The position numbers were made by a program, and so were the translations under genes. A stretch of 64,000 nucleotides of DNA from Fluviicola taffensis DSM 16823 (lineage in GTDB: Bacteria > Bacteroidota > Bacteroidia > Flavobacteriales_D > Crocinitomicaceae): positions 4,092,001-4,156,000 of the forward strand of contig NC_015321.1 in the NCBI RefSeq assembly GCF_000194605.1, in the 5' to 3' direction. Positions 7,948 through 15,671 of this stretch are shown here, one piece after another; positions within the stretch are counted from its first letter, which is position 1; every line of letters begins with the position of its first letter. Under the pieces are notes generated by a model, which was not told the DNA's origin, made no database searches, and saw only the letters and a list, made by a program, of their open reading frames with translations.

Positions 7948-9191
7948 AATCACTTCTAATACTATTTTCGATCTCTTTTGTTATGTCTGTTTACTCTCAA
8001 TCTTGGCATACCATTACCAAACAACAATTGGGAATTGTTTCTTCAACGATGTTCGGTGGTTATGCACCAACTGGAACTCGTTACTTTAAAATAAATCCAT
8101 ATAATAATTCTATCTGGTTTGCCTTGAACTTTAAAGCATTTCAGTTGACAAACGATGGGCAATTTCACAAATACGACACTTCCAATACCAGCGTACTACA
8201 AACAAATTCGAAAGTTTTTGATTTTGCATTCACTCCCAATTACACTTTTGTAATGGATGGAACGTATGGATTACAGCAATTTAACGGGACTACTTGGAAT
8301 TTGGCGATTCCTTTCAGCAACGGAATAAATCTTGCTTATGACTCTGATTCAATCTGGTGTATTCGCACCAATCAAAATTACATCAAATGGTTTGGTGGTT
8401 TTAATAGCCAAGGCAATTACGCTGGCTTTAGGAAGGCTATTTCAAAAAATGGAGCATTTTGGGGAGGAGGAGAGACTTCTGGTGTATCAAGTCTAGACAA
8501 CAATGATGTTCATCATTTATACTCTCCCGATACTTGTAAATTAATTGACTGGGGTAACTATGATTTTAAATTCTGCCGAAATACAGATTCTATGTATGTA
8601 AGTTGTACAGGCGGGTTATCCATTGCAGATGGTTATCATTTCATTGACAGTATTTGTCCTGCAAACAGCACCAATATGCCCTCAGGAATTATCATTGAAT
8701 TTGAGTTTGATAAAAACGACAATATTTGGGCACTATTTGGTGATTCCTTTTTCAAATCTTCTTCCATTGCCTTTTTAAATACCACAACCAAAGTATGGTC
8801 AAATTTTTACAACACCAGTAACTCGCCAATTAAATTCAACACTGTTAGAACCAGCATTGAGATAGATACTACCGGAAACCTATGGGTCATTGATCAGGAT
8901 AAATTGAATGTATTGGATTTGGGTACTACACCTGTTTGGTTGGGATTGAAAGATTTTACACAAGACAACTCCATTGAAGTAATCCCTAATCCCACAACAG
9001 AATACGTTCAAATCAATTTTTCAGAGGCACAAGCCCAGCTTCGAATAATGGATTTACAAGGAAAAGAAATAGAATCTCGCTCCATCCAAAATGAAGAAAC
9101 TATTTCTGTAGCTCATCTCAAACAAGGAGTTTATTTATTTGAAGTAACCACCCATCAGGGAAAAAACACCAAACGCATTGTTAAAAATTAA
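7944..9191 (+). CDS. T9SS type A sorting domain-containing secreted protein
   Basis: A 415-residue protein with a signal peptide (MKSLLILFSISFVMSVYSQS) and a C-terminal T9SS sorting domain of about 75 residues (IEVIPNPTTEYVQINF ... LKQGVYLFEVTTHQGKNTKRIVK). The middle, rich in Trp, Asn and aromatic residues, has a repeated pattern (DNIWALFGDSF, GNLWVIDQDKL) that resembles two-component-regulator or beta-propeller repeats. The ATG at 7944 is preferred over the in-frame ATG at 7932 because it begins the signal peptide and makes a classical ATGA overlap with the upstream frame. The protein is predicted to be exported through the Sec and PorSS systems and to be cell-surface or secreted. Its substrate is unknown. 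Confidence 0.85.
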   Translation: MKSLLILFSISFVMSVYSQSWHTITKQQLGIVSSTMFGGYAPTGTRYFKINPYNNSIWFALNFKAFQLTNDGQFHKYDTSNTSVLQTNSKVFDFAFTPNYTFVMDGTYGLQQFNGTTWNLAIPFSNGINLAYDSDSIWCIRTNQNYIKWFGGFNSQGNYAGFRKAISKNGAFWGGGETSGVSSLDNNDVHHLYSPDTCKLIDWGNYDFKFCRNTDSMYVSCTGGLSIADGYHFIDSICPANSTNMPSGIIIEFEFDKNDNIWALFGDSFFKSSSIAFLNTTTKVWSNFYNTSNSPIKFNTVRTSIEIDTTGNLWVIDQDKLNVLDLGTTPVWLGLKDFTQDNSIEVIPNPTTEYVQINFSEAQAQLRIMDLQGKEIESRSIQNEETISVAHLKQGVYLFEVTTHQGKNTKRIVKN

Positions 9192-9250
9192 AGCTACACG
9201 CAATAAGATTAGAATTGTTATCATTTACTAAACAGATGCGACATTCTAAC

Positions 9251-9285
9251 CAATTCGGCATTCGTAATTAGGAATTCGTAATTCG
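9251..9285. repeat. Intergenic ATTCGTAATT-family repeat
   Basis: The sequence carries caattcggcattcgtaatta followed by ggaattcgtaattcg, the same words as at 3089-3122 and 47665-47700. It lies in the 5' region of the TrmH-like gene. Confidence 0.5.
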
Positions 9286-9295
9286 TTTTAATTAG

Positions 9296-9303
9296 TAGCT
9301 TTG
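9296..9303 (+). promoter_or_regulatory. TAnnTTTG element 4 bases before the TrmH-family start
   Basis: TAGCTTTG ends four bases before the ATG at 9308. Transcription normally starts a few bases after this element, so a leaderless or near-leaderless mRNA is predicted. Confidence 0.45.
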
Positions 9304-9307
9304 CCCC

Positions 9308-9985
9308 ATGAAAAACGAATTGCTTCAAGCATTTTATGAATTAATCCCAGAAGTAAAAGGTCAGATGTTTGACGAAGTTGCTTCGATGCGAACCCGCCAT
9401 TTAACGGTTCTATTGGAAGAAATTTTCCAAGAACACAATGCAAGTGCAGTTATTCGAAGCTGCGACTGTTTTGGAATTCAAGAATTACACGTCGTTGAAA
9501 GTAAGAATAAATACAAAGTACAACGAGATATTGCACGAGGTGCAGGAAGATGGGTCGATTTGTTCAATTACAATGAAGGTCCTACTCCACTTTTAGATGC
9601 TGTCAATAAATTAAAATCAAAAGGATACAAAATCGCAGCGCTGACTCCAGATGCAGAACATTCCATTTTCGATTTACCACTGGATCAGCCAGTAGCACTT
9701 TCATTTGGAACAGAATGGGAAGGGATTTCAGATGAAATTCGAGAAATTGCCGATTACAAAGTATCCATTCCCATGGTTGGATTTACGGAAAGTTTCAATG
9801 TTTCAGTTTCCGTGGCATTAACCTTACAAGCTTTGAGGCAACGATTAATCGAATCAGAGATTGATTGGAAGCTCAACGAGACAGATCAAACAGACGTTAA
9901 ACTGAAATGGTGCGAACGTTACATGCGCAATGGCGATGTTGTTCGAAGAGAATTGGAAAAAAGACTTGAGAGTTCAAATGGTTGA
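9308..9985 (+). CDS. TrmH/SpoU family RNA 2'-O-methyltransferase
   Basis: A 225-residue SPOUT-class methyltransferase. Motif 1 is HNASAVIRSCDCFGIQELHVV, with the conserved Asn and Arg. Motif 2 is ALSFGTEWEGISDEI. Motif 3, which forms the SAM-binding trefoil knot, is VSIPMVGFTESFNVSVSVALTL. The layout and C-terminal extension (KWCERYMRNGDVVRRELEKR) match tRNA (guanosine-18 2'-O) methyltransferase TrmH, so Gm18 in tRNA is the likely product, though rRNA-modifying paralogues exist. It stands alone, with a promoter element directly before the ATG. Confidence 0.88.
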   Translation: MKNELLQAFYELIPEVKGQMFDEVASMRTRHLTVLLEEIFQEHNASAVIRSCDCFGIQELHVVESKNKYKVQRDIARGAGRWVDLFNYNEGPTPLLDAVNKLKSKGYKIAALTPDAEHSIFDLPLDQPVALSFGTEWEGISDEIREIADYKVSIPMVGFTESFNVSVSVALTLQALRQRLIESEIDWKLNETDQTDVKLKWCERYMRNGDVVRRELEKRLESSNG

Positions 9986-10059
9986 AAAGTTTAATAGTTC
10001 AATAAAACAGTTGATTTCAACCCTTAAACTTTTTGAACATTTTTAAACCTTTTGAACAT
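9971..10059. repeat. GTTCAA/TTGAAC-rich imperfect inverted repeat
   Basis: The left part contains agttcaaatggttgaaaag and tagttcaat; the right part contains ttttgaacatttttaaacc and ttttgaacatttta. The words are inverse to each other, so a long weak hairpin is possible. The same TTTGAACA word forms a tandem array at 11956-11995, upstream of serA. Confidence 0.45.
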
Positions 10060-10087
10060 TTTATACCTTCTAACTCAAAGAGAACGT

Positions 10088-10095
10088 TATATTTG
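10088..10095 (+). promoter_or_regulatory. TAnnTTTG promoter element of the bTHX gene
   Basis: TATATTTG lies 38 bases before the ATG at 10134 and is an exact consensus match. Confidence 0.45.
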
Positions 10096-10133
10096 TATGA
10101 CTTTTCGAACTAAAAAACAAAAATAAAACTATT

Positions 10134-10385
10134 ATGGGAAAAGGTGATATCAAAACGGCAAAGGGAAAACGCACACGCGGATCCTATGGTAATACCCGTA
10201 AAAGAAAATCAACTACAACAACTGTTGTTAAACCAGCAACAGCTAAAAAAGCAACTGCAGAAGCAGGTGAGAAAAAAGTAGCAGCTAAAAAGCCAGCTAC
10301 AAAAACTGCAACGAAGCCAGCAGCAGAGAAAAAGCCTGCAGCTAAAAAGCCAGCTGCAAAAACGGTGAAAAAAACTGAGGAATAA
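10134..10385 (+). CDS. 30S ribosomal protein bTHX with histone H1-like Ala/Lys/Pro tail
   Basis: An 83-residue, very basic protein. Residues 1-26 (MGKGDIKTAKGKRTRGSYG and onward) match the small ribosomal protein bTHX (Thx), which in Thermus is only 26 residues and sits in the head of the 30S subunit. From residue 27 on there is a low-complexity tail of repeated KKPA, AAKKPA and KTATKPA units, like the C-terminal tail of H1-type bacterial proteins, ending KKTEE. The bTHX assignment is firm; the tail is longer than in the founding member. It is likely disordered and could contact rRNA or mRNA. It is monocistronic, with its own promoter and terminator. Confidence 0.85.
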   Translation: MGKGDIKTAKGKRTRGSYGNTRKRKSTTTTVVKPATAKKATAEAGEKKVAAKKPATKTATKPAAEKKPAAKKPAAKTVKKTEE

Positions 10386-10412
10386 TTCGGATGATTAATC
10401 CTTCAACATATT

Positions 10413-10443
10413 AAAAGCTCTGCCTGTTGGTGGGGCTTTTTTT
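10413..10443 (+). terminator. Intrinsic terminator of the bTHX gene
   Basis: An 8-bp stem, aaaagctc with gggctttt (one G-T pair), is followed by a run of T. Confidence 0.7.
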
Positions 10444-10456
10444 GTGAAATATTTTT

Positions 10457-10718
10457 AACTTGAATGAAGGATCAGAATACCGTCAGAATTCTTAAAGGAC
10501 TTGGTTGTAAGGCGGATTTTTGAGAGATGGTATACTATCGTGAGAAAATTCAACGTAGTAAACGAGGTTTTTAAGAATAGCATTGGGAAATTTCGTTTTT
10601 GAACAGTAATCTACTTCCTCTTGAATCTTTGTAATAACCCGTTATTACTTCAAATTCAAGATTCGTATCTCACTATTCAAAAAGCGATCTGACAAAATTC
10701 TTTTCCTTCATTCAAGTT
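10457..10718. repeat. Large multi-branched imperfect palindrome (MITE-like or structured RNA)
   Basis: The outer ends are a perfect 15-bp inverted repeat: aacttgaatgaagga at 10457-10471 and tccttcattcaagtt at 10704-10718. Pairing then continues with gaps (gtcaga / tctgac). Inside are two further hairpins. Arm 1 is bounded by attcttaaa (10488-10496) and tttaagaat (10570-10578), with the palindromic tip gatggtatactatc. Arm 2 is bounded by tcgtttttgaacagt (10593-10607) and actattcaaaaagcga (10672-10687), with the perfect tip gtaataac-cc-gttattac (10631-10648). The whole would fold as a three-way junction. It could be a non-autonomous mobile element or a structured RNA; neither can be decided here. 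Confidence 0.6.
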
Positions 10719-10829
10719 ATTTAGTAAAACACTTCGCTTTTCGTATAAAATTCTCGAAATTTGTAACACCTCAAGTATATAGCAAAAAATCAATCCTGCG
10801 ATACCATATCAGGATTCAAAAAAGAACAC

Positions 10830-11900
10830 ATGAAAAAACACAATTTTGGCGCAGGGCCATGTATCCTTCCGCAAGACGTATTTAAGAAAGCTTCAGACGC
10901 AGTTCTAGATTTTAATGGATTGTCGATTCTTGAAGTTTCACACAGAAGCAAAGATTACGAAGCCGTGATGCATGAGGCTCGTGAATTAGTAAAAAAAGCA
11001 TTGAATATTTCGGATGACTACGAAGTACTTTATTTACAGGGAGGCGCTACTCTTGGTTTTACAATTGCGGCATTAAACATGATGCGTTCTACAAAGAAAG
11101 CTGGATATATCAATACTGGAACTTGGGCTTCTGGAGCAATCAAAGAGGCTAAAAAAGTAGGTGTTGATGTCAATGTGTTTGGTTCATCGGAAGATAAAAA
11201 CTTTAGTTACATCCCAAAAAACTTAGTTGTTCCAACGGATGCAGATTATATTCACTTCACTTCAAACAACACCATTTTCGGAACTCAGTTCAAAGAATTT
11301 CCTAAAACAGATTTGCCTTTGGTGTGTGATATGTCTTCAGATATTTTCTCCAAAGAAGTAAATGTATCTGATTTTGATTTGATTTATGCAGGTGCTCAGA
11401 AAAACTTAGGACCAGCAGGAGCGACACTATACATTGTAAAGAAAGACGTACTTGGAAAATCAACTTCTGCATTTATGCCAAGCTATTTGGATTTGAAACA
11501 ACATGCGGATAAAGACTCTATGTACAACACACCTCCTGTATTTTCTGTTTATGTAGCGATGTTGAATTTACAGGATTTATTGGCAAATGGTGGAGTTCCT
11601 AAAATGGCATTGAAAAACCAAGCAAAAGCAAAATTGATTTATTCGGAAATTGATTCAAATCCATTATTCAAAGGTTCTGCAGCAGTAGAAGATCGTTCAG
11701 AGATGAATGTAAACTTCCTGTTGACAAATGATGCATTGAAAGATGAATTCGACGCAGCATGGAAAGCAGCTGGAATCATTGGTTTAAATGGACATAGAAG
11801 TGTTGGTGGATACCGTGCTTCCATGTACAATGCACTTGAATTGGATAGCGTTCAAGTATTGGTTGATGTAATGAACGATTTCTCTAAAAAACACGGGTAG
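10830..11900 (+). CDS. serC: 3-phosphoserine/phosphohydroxythreonine aminotransferase
   Basis: A 356-residue PLP enzyme of fold type I, class V, starting MKKHNFGAGPCILPQDVFKKA. The PLP lysine is Lys191 in AGAQKNLGPAG. The phosphate-binding residues are in NGHRSVGGYRASMYNA near the C-terminus. It converts 3-phosphohydroxypyruvate and glutamate to 3-phosphoserine in serine biosynthesis and also serves pyridoxal-phosphate synthesis in some bacteria. It is followed by serA on the same strand after a 156-base gap containing an 8-bp tandem repeat, so co-transcription is possible but not assured. Confidence 0.95.
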   Translation: MKKHNFGAGPCILPQDVFKKASDAVLDFNGLSILEVSHRSKDYEAVMHEARELVKKALNISDDYEVLYLQGGATLGFTIAALNMMRSTKKAGYINTGTWASGAIKEAKKVGVDVNVFGSSEDKNFSYIPKNLVVPTDADYIHFTSNNTIFGTQFKEFPKTDLPLVCDMSSDIFSKEVNVSDFDLIYAGAQKNLGPAGATLYIVKKDVLGKSTSAFMPSYLDLKQHADKDSMYNTPPVFSVYVAMLNLQDLLANGGVPKMALKNQAKAKLIYSEIDSNPLFKGSAAVEDRSEMNVNFLLTNDALKDEFDAAWKAAGIIGLNGHRSVGGYRASMYNALELDSVQVLVDVMNDFSKKHG

Positions 11901-11955
11901 AAATTGTTCAAAACGTTAAAAGAGTTCAATAAGTTCCATGTGTTTAAACTCAAAA

Positions 11956-11995
11956 TTTGAACATTTGAACATTTGAACATTTGAACATTTGAACA
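11956..11995 (+). repeat. Five tandem copies of the 8-mer TTTGAACA
   Basis: Five perfect head-to-tail copies of tttgaaca lie between serC and serA, preceded by inverse words (gttcaaaacg, gagttcaat). Such short tandem arrays can change copy number by slippage. The position 61 bases before the serA start could affect its expression. Confidence 0.85.
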
Positions 11996-12056
11996 AACAA
12001 CGATTTGCGACAAAATCGAATTATTTAGAACATCGAGATAAATTGAAATAAGAATT

Positions 12057-13022
12057 ATGAAAATATTAGCAAACGACGGAATCTCAAACGAAGGGAAAGT
12101 TGCACTTGAAAAAGCGGGTTTTACAGTAATTACAGATAAAGTAGATCAAGCCGATTTAATCAACTATGTGAATGCAAATAACGTAGAGATTATTTTAGTT
12201 AGAAGCGCTACAACCATCAGACAAGTAGTTGTAGATTCTTGTCCGGGATTGAAATTACTAGGACGAGGCGGAGTTGGAATGGACAATATAGACGTGGCTT
12301 ATGCCCGTGAAAAAGGACTTACGGTAATCAATACCCCTGCTTCTTCATCTCAATCCGTTGCGGAATTAGTCATGGGACATTTATTTACAGGAGCGCGTTC
12401 ATTGCACGATTCTTACAAGAAAATGGAAACAGGTGATTTTTCTGCGTTGAAAAAAAAATACGGAAAAGGAATCGAATTACGTGGAAAAACCATCGCTATC
12501 GTTGGATTTGGTCGAATCGGTCAATCTTTGGCGAGTTATGCTTTAGGTTGCGGAATGAAAGTAATCGCAGTAAACAACCACGATATTCATACAGAAGTTA
12601 CCATGGAAATTCATGGCCTTGGACCAATTAAAGTACCTGTTCAGTCAACAAATGATTTACATTTTGCGCTGGCATCCGCAGATTTCGTTTCATTACATAT
12701 CCCAAAACAAGCAGATGGCTCAGCAGTAATCGGAAAGAAAGAATTCGATTTGATGAAAAAAGGAGTTGTCTTAGTGAACGCTGCTCGTGGGGGTGTTGTC
12801 AATGAAGATGCACTTTTGGAAGCAATCGCGGAAGGTAAAGTGGCTTATGCTGGATTAGACGTTTTTGAAAACGAACCAAATCCGAGAGCAGACTTATTGA
12901 ATAACGAAAAAATTGGAACTACTCCACACATTGGAGCTGCAACAAATGAAGCTCAAGATCGAATTGGTTTAGAATTAGCTGATTTAATCGTCCACCAATT
13001 TGGAGTTCAGATTCCTGCTTAG
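12057..13022 (+). CDS. serA: D-3-phosphoglycerate dehydrogenase, short form
   Basis: A 321-residue NAD-dependent 2-hydroxyacid dehydrogenase. The NAD-binding motif is TIAIVGFGRIGQSLASYA. The catalytic Arg is in VNAARGGVVNEDALLEAI, the Glu is near FENEPNPRADL, and the catalytic His is in TTPHIGAATNEAQ. It catalyses the first step of serine synthesis, oxidising 3-phosphoglycerate. It lacks the C-terminal ACT/ASB domains of the long form, so feedback by serine through ACT is not expected. Neighbours serC upstream and DUF1015 downstream (12-base gap) support the assignment over other hydroxyacid dehydrogenases. Confidence 0.92.
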   Translation: MKILANDGISNEGKVALEKAGFTVITDKVDQADLINYVNANNVEIILVRSATTIRQVVVDSCPGLKLLGRGGVGMDNIDVAYAREKGLTVINTPASSSQSVAELVMGHLFTGARSLHDSYKKMETGDFSALKKKYGKGIELRGKTIAIVGFGRIGQSLASYALGCGMKVIAVNNHDIHTEVTMEIHGLGPIKVPVQSTNDLHFALASADFVSLHIPKQADGSAVIGKKEFDLMKKGVVLVNAARGGVVNEDALLEAIAEGKVAYAGLDVFENEPNPRADLLNNEKIGTTPHIGAATNEAQDRIGLELADLIVHQFGVQIPA

Positions 13023-13034
13023 TCTTTCAAAATA

Positions 13035-14270
13035 ATGTCGATCATTCACCCTTTTAAGGCAATTCGTCCAACGAGAGATAAAGCTCAATTGGTTTCAACA
13101 CGACCTTTGGCGGCTTATCGGAAGCATATTTTGCGTGCAAAGTTGGATGAAAATCCGTATACTTTTCTACATATCATTCACCCAGAAGGCGACAAAGAAC
13201 ATCACTCAAAAGCGAACTCAGTAGAACGATTTGAAGCCGTAAAATCAAGATATGATTCGTTTATTGAACAAGGAATTTTGATTCAAGACACCGAAGAGTC
13301 TTTTTACATCTATCGCCAAACGAAAGGGGCACATCAATTTACTGGAGTCATTGCAGGTGTAAGTATTGAAGAATACAAGGACGATTTGATCAAAAAACAT
13401 GAAGCAACGATTACTTCGCGTGAATCCATGTTTACCAATTATTTGAATACCACAGGATTCAATGCTGAACCCGTTTTATTGGCTCACACCCATTTGCCCG
13501 AATTAGATAAATACTTCGATAAAGTAACCAAAGTACGTCCTGAATACGAGTTTTCAACTACCGATAAAATCAAACATGAATTGTGGGTGATTGATGCTCA
13601 AAAAGATTCAAAGTTGATTGCTATTTATGCCAATTTAAACCAATTATACATTGCAGATGGACATCACCGTTCGGCTTCCTCTGCCCGACTAAAAGATACA
13701 ATCATCAAAAACAAGCAGGCTCAATTTCCTAATCAGGATTATTTCTTGGCTTATTTGATTGATGAACAAAAATTAGAGATCCTTGAATTTCAGCGCTTGG
13801 TAAAACATTTGAATGGATTAACTCCCAAGAGTTTTTTGCAAGCATGCGAAGCACATTTCGAAATTGAAGAATTGAAGAAAGCCCGAAAACCACTTCAAAG
13901 ACACGAAATTGTCTGTTTATTAGGTAAATCGGCTTATTCATTCAAAGTAAAGAATACTATTTCAATCGAAAAAAACACCGTTAAACAACTAGATGCTCAA
14001 ATCCTTACCGATTATATCCTGTCTCCTATTTTGGGGATTGAGGACTTAAAAACGAGTAAGGATATTGATTTTGTTCCAGGAACGAAAGATTTGAAAAAAG
14101 TAGTTGATTTAGTAAAGAAAAACGATTTTAAAGTTGGATTCCTTCTCTTTCCTGTGTCAATTAATGAAGTAAAAGAAGTTGCTGATCAAGGTGGAATCAT
14201 GCCTCCAAAATCAACTTGGGTGGAACCTAAAATGCGCAGCGGACTCACAATCTACAATATCAACGAATAA
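13035..14270 (+). CDS. DUF1015 family protein
   Basis: A 411-residue soluble protein starting IHPFKAIRPTRDKAQLVSTRPLAAY. It contains the family hallmark YIADGHHRSASSARL near residue 210, and the C-terminal segment GGIMPPKSTWVEPKMRSGL. DUF1015 proteins are widespread in anaerobes and Bacteroidetes and are frequently beside serA and serC. The IADGHHR motif recalls ParB/Srx-like nucleotide- or phosphate-binding folds, so a kinase-like role has been speculated, but this is inference. It sits 12 bases after serA and 2 bases before the YggS gene, clearly in the same operon. Confidence 0.88.
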   Translation: MSIIHPFKAIRPTRDKAQLVSTRPLAAYRKHILRAKLDENPYTFLHIIHPEGDKEHHSKANSVERFEAVKSRYDSFIEQGILIQDTEESFYIYRQTKGAHQFTGVIAGVSIEEYKDDLIKKHEATITSRESMFTNYLNTTGFNAEPVLLAHTHLPELDKYFDKVTKVRPEYEFSTTDKIKHELWVIDAQKDSKLIAIYANLNQLYIADGHHRSASSARLKDTIIKNKQAQFPNQDYFLAYLIDEQKLEILEFQRLVKHLNGLTPKSFLQACEAHFEIEELKKARKPLQRHEIVCLLGKSAYSFKVKNTISIEKNTVKQLDAQILTDYILSPILGIEDLKTSKDIDFVPGTKDLKKVVDLVKKNDFKVGFLLFPVSINEVKEVADQGGIMPPKSTWVEPKMRSGLTIYNINE

Positions 14271-14272
14271 CC

Positions 14273-14935
14273 ATGTCTTTAGCAGATCGATTAACCCAAT
14301 TAAAACAAGAAATCCCAAAAGATGTTGTTTTAGTAGCTGTTTCAAAAACGAAACCTGCTGCTTTAGTTCAAGAAGCTTACGATGCTGGACAGCGTGTTTT
14401 TGGTGAAAATAAAGTACAGGAATTAGTCGATAAATGGGAAGTTCTTCCAAAAGACATCGAATGGCATTTAATTGGGCATCTACAAACCAATAAAGTGAAA
14501 TTTATCGCTCCTTTTGTTTCATTGATTCATTCTGTGGATAGTTTTAAACTCCTTCAAGAGATCAATAAGCAAGGAGAAAAAAACAACCGAATCATTCCCT
14601 GCTTGCTTCAATTTCACATTGCTCAAGAAGAAACCAAATTTGGCTTTTCGTTTGAAGAAGTGGAAGAATTGCTTCAAAACAAGGAATTTATTGAAATGAA
14701 TCACGTTTCAATTACAGGATTGATGGGAATGGCAAGTTTTGTTGAAAATCAAGAACAAATTCAAGATGAATTTCGAAATCTACATAACTACTTTGCAATC
14801 ATCAAAAGCAATTACTTTAAATACAATCCAGATTTCAAAGTCATTTCTATGGGGATGAGTGGAGATTACAAATTAGCCATTGATGAAGGAAGTACCATGA
14901 TTCGTGTTGGAAGTTCATTATTTGGTAGCAGATGA
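14273..14935 (+). CDS. YggS/PLPBP family PLP-binding homeostasis protein
   Basis: A 220-residue single-domain TIM-barrel protein. The PLP lysine is Lys25 in VAVSKTKPAA. Other signatures are FGENKVQEL, WHLIGHLQTNK, TGLMGMASF and the C-terminal phosphate-binding ISMGMSGDYKLAIDEGSTMIRVGSSLFG. The family binds PLP without known catalysis and keeps PLP and amino-acid pools balanced. Its place in the serine operon with the PLP enzyme SerC makes functional sense. The next gene starts in an ATGA overlap. Confidence 0.93.
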   Translation: MSLADRLTQLKQEIPKDVVLVAVSKTKPAALVQEAYDAGQRVFGENKVQELVDKWEVLPKDIEWHLIGHLQTNKVKFIAPFVSLIHSVDSFKLLQEINKQGEKNNRIIPCLLQFHIAQEETKFGFSFEEVEELLQNKEFIEMNHVSITGLMGMASFVENQEQIQDEFRNLHNYFAIIKSNYFKYNPDFKVISMGMSGDYKLAIDEGSTMIRVGSSLFGSR

Positions 14936-15528
14936 GAATAATCGGACTCGTTTTTATAGGATTGATTTCCATCAGCACTTCATTTGCTCAAAACAAATAC
15001 GCTGACAGTCTTCAACTGGAACGTCAAAAACACGAAAAAGAATTCCTTTCACAGGTTTTGGATGAAGAAGAGCGGAAAATACATCCTGAAATTTGTTTCT
15101 TTCCCATTGATACTTCGTGGATTATTGAAGCAGATTTCACCAAAGAAATAGGTCCCGCTTTTGTAATGCCCATGTCGAAAGAACGAACTGTTTACTACCG
15201 AAAAGTTGGGACTCTTTCTTTCAAAGTAAATGATACATTGTGCAAACTGAATGTATATCAAAATCTCGAACTTACGGGGAAAAAGGAGTACAAGAACTAC
15301 TACTTCGTTCCATTCAAAGATGGTACAACGGCTATTTCAACGTATGGAGCAGGAAAATATTTAGACTGTTACTTCCATAAGAAAGCTAAAAAAGTGACGA
15401 TTGATTTCAATACTTCTTACCATCCTTATTGTGCTTATTCAGATCGTTATTCGTGTCCGATTGTTCCAAAAGAAAATACCATTCCAGTTTCTATTTTGGC
15501 AGGAGAATGTTACATCTCTCACGATTAA
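14932..15528 (+). CDS. DUF1684 secreted protein
   Basis: A 198-residue protein with an N-terminal signal peptide (MRIIGLVFIGLISISTSFAQ). The body matches DUF1684: FFPIDTSWIIEADF, MPMSKERTVYYRKVGTLSF, YFVPFKDGTTAISTYGAGKYLD, FNTSYHPYCAYSDRYSCPIVP. The function of the family is unknown; the conserved HPYCAY...CP region has two cysteines that may bind a ligand or metal. It overlaps the YggS gene by four bases (ATGA), making it the last gene of the serine cluster. A periplasmic location is predicted. Confidence 0.85.
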   Translation: MRIIGLVFIGLISISTSFAQNKYADSLQLERQKHEKEFLSQVLDEEERKIHPEICFFPIDTSWIIEADFTKEIGPAFVMPMSKERTVYYRKVGTLSFKVNDTLCKLNVYQNLELTGKKEYKNYYFVPFKDGTTAISTYGAGKYLDCYFHKKAKKVTIDFNTSYHPYCAYSDRYSCPIVPKENTIPVSILAGECYISHD

Positions 15529-15633
15529 AACCCGTTGTAAATCATTGATTTCACTGGACAAATAGACACATGTCTATCTGTCATTCTGAGCTGGTTTTAA
15601 CTCAGAATACTGATATGCCATCTTAATAATAAA

Positions 15634-15665
15634 TAAAAAAAAGAATCCGCCAAAAAGACGGACTC
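15634..15665 (-). terminator. Intrinsic terminator of the T9SS hydrolase gene
   Basis: Read on the minus strand, a 9-bp stem (gagtccgtc / ggcggattc, two wobble pairs) is followed by a T-rich run, seven bases after the stop codon. Confidence 0.75.
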
Positions 15666-15671
15666 ACTATT

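Larger units (their letters stand above)
10386..10829. other. 444-base intergenic region between bTHX and serC
   Basis: It holds the bTHX terminator (10413-10443), a large multi-branched palindrome (10457-10718) and, nearer serC, a degenerate GAAATTTG promoter-like element at 10756-10763. I found no open frame that looks protein-coding. Confidence 0.7.

Noticed and set aside
10457-10718. Integron attC site or transposon with transposase
   Set aside because: It has no core-site GTTRRRY signature that I could see, is much longer than usual attC sites, and no integrase or transposase gene is near.
11956-11995. CRISPR-like repeat array
   Set aside because: The units are 8 bases and directly adjacent with no spacers; this is a microsatellite, and no cas genes are present.
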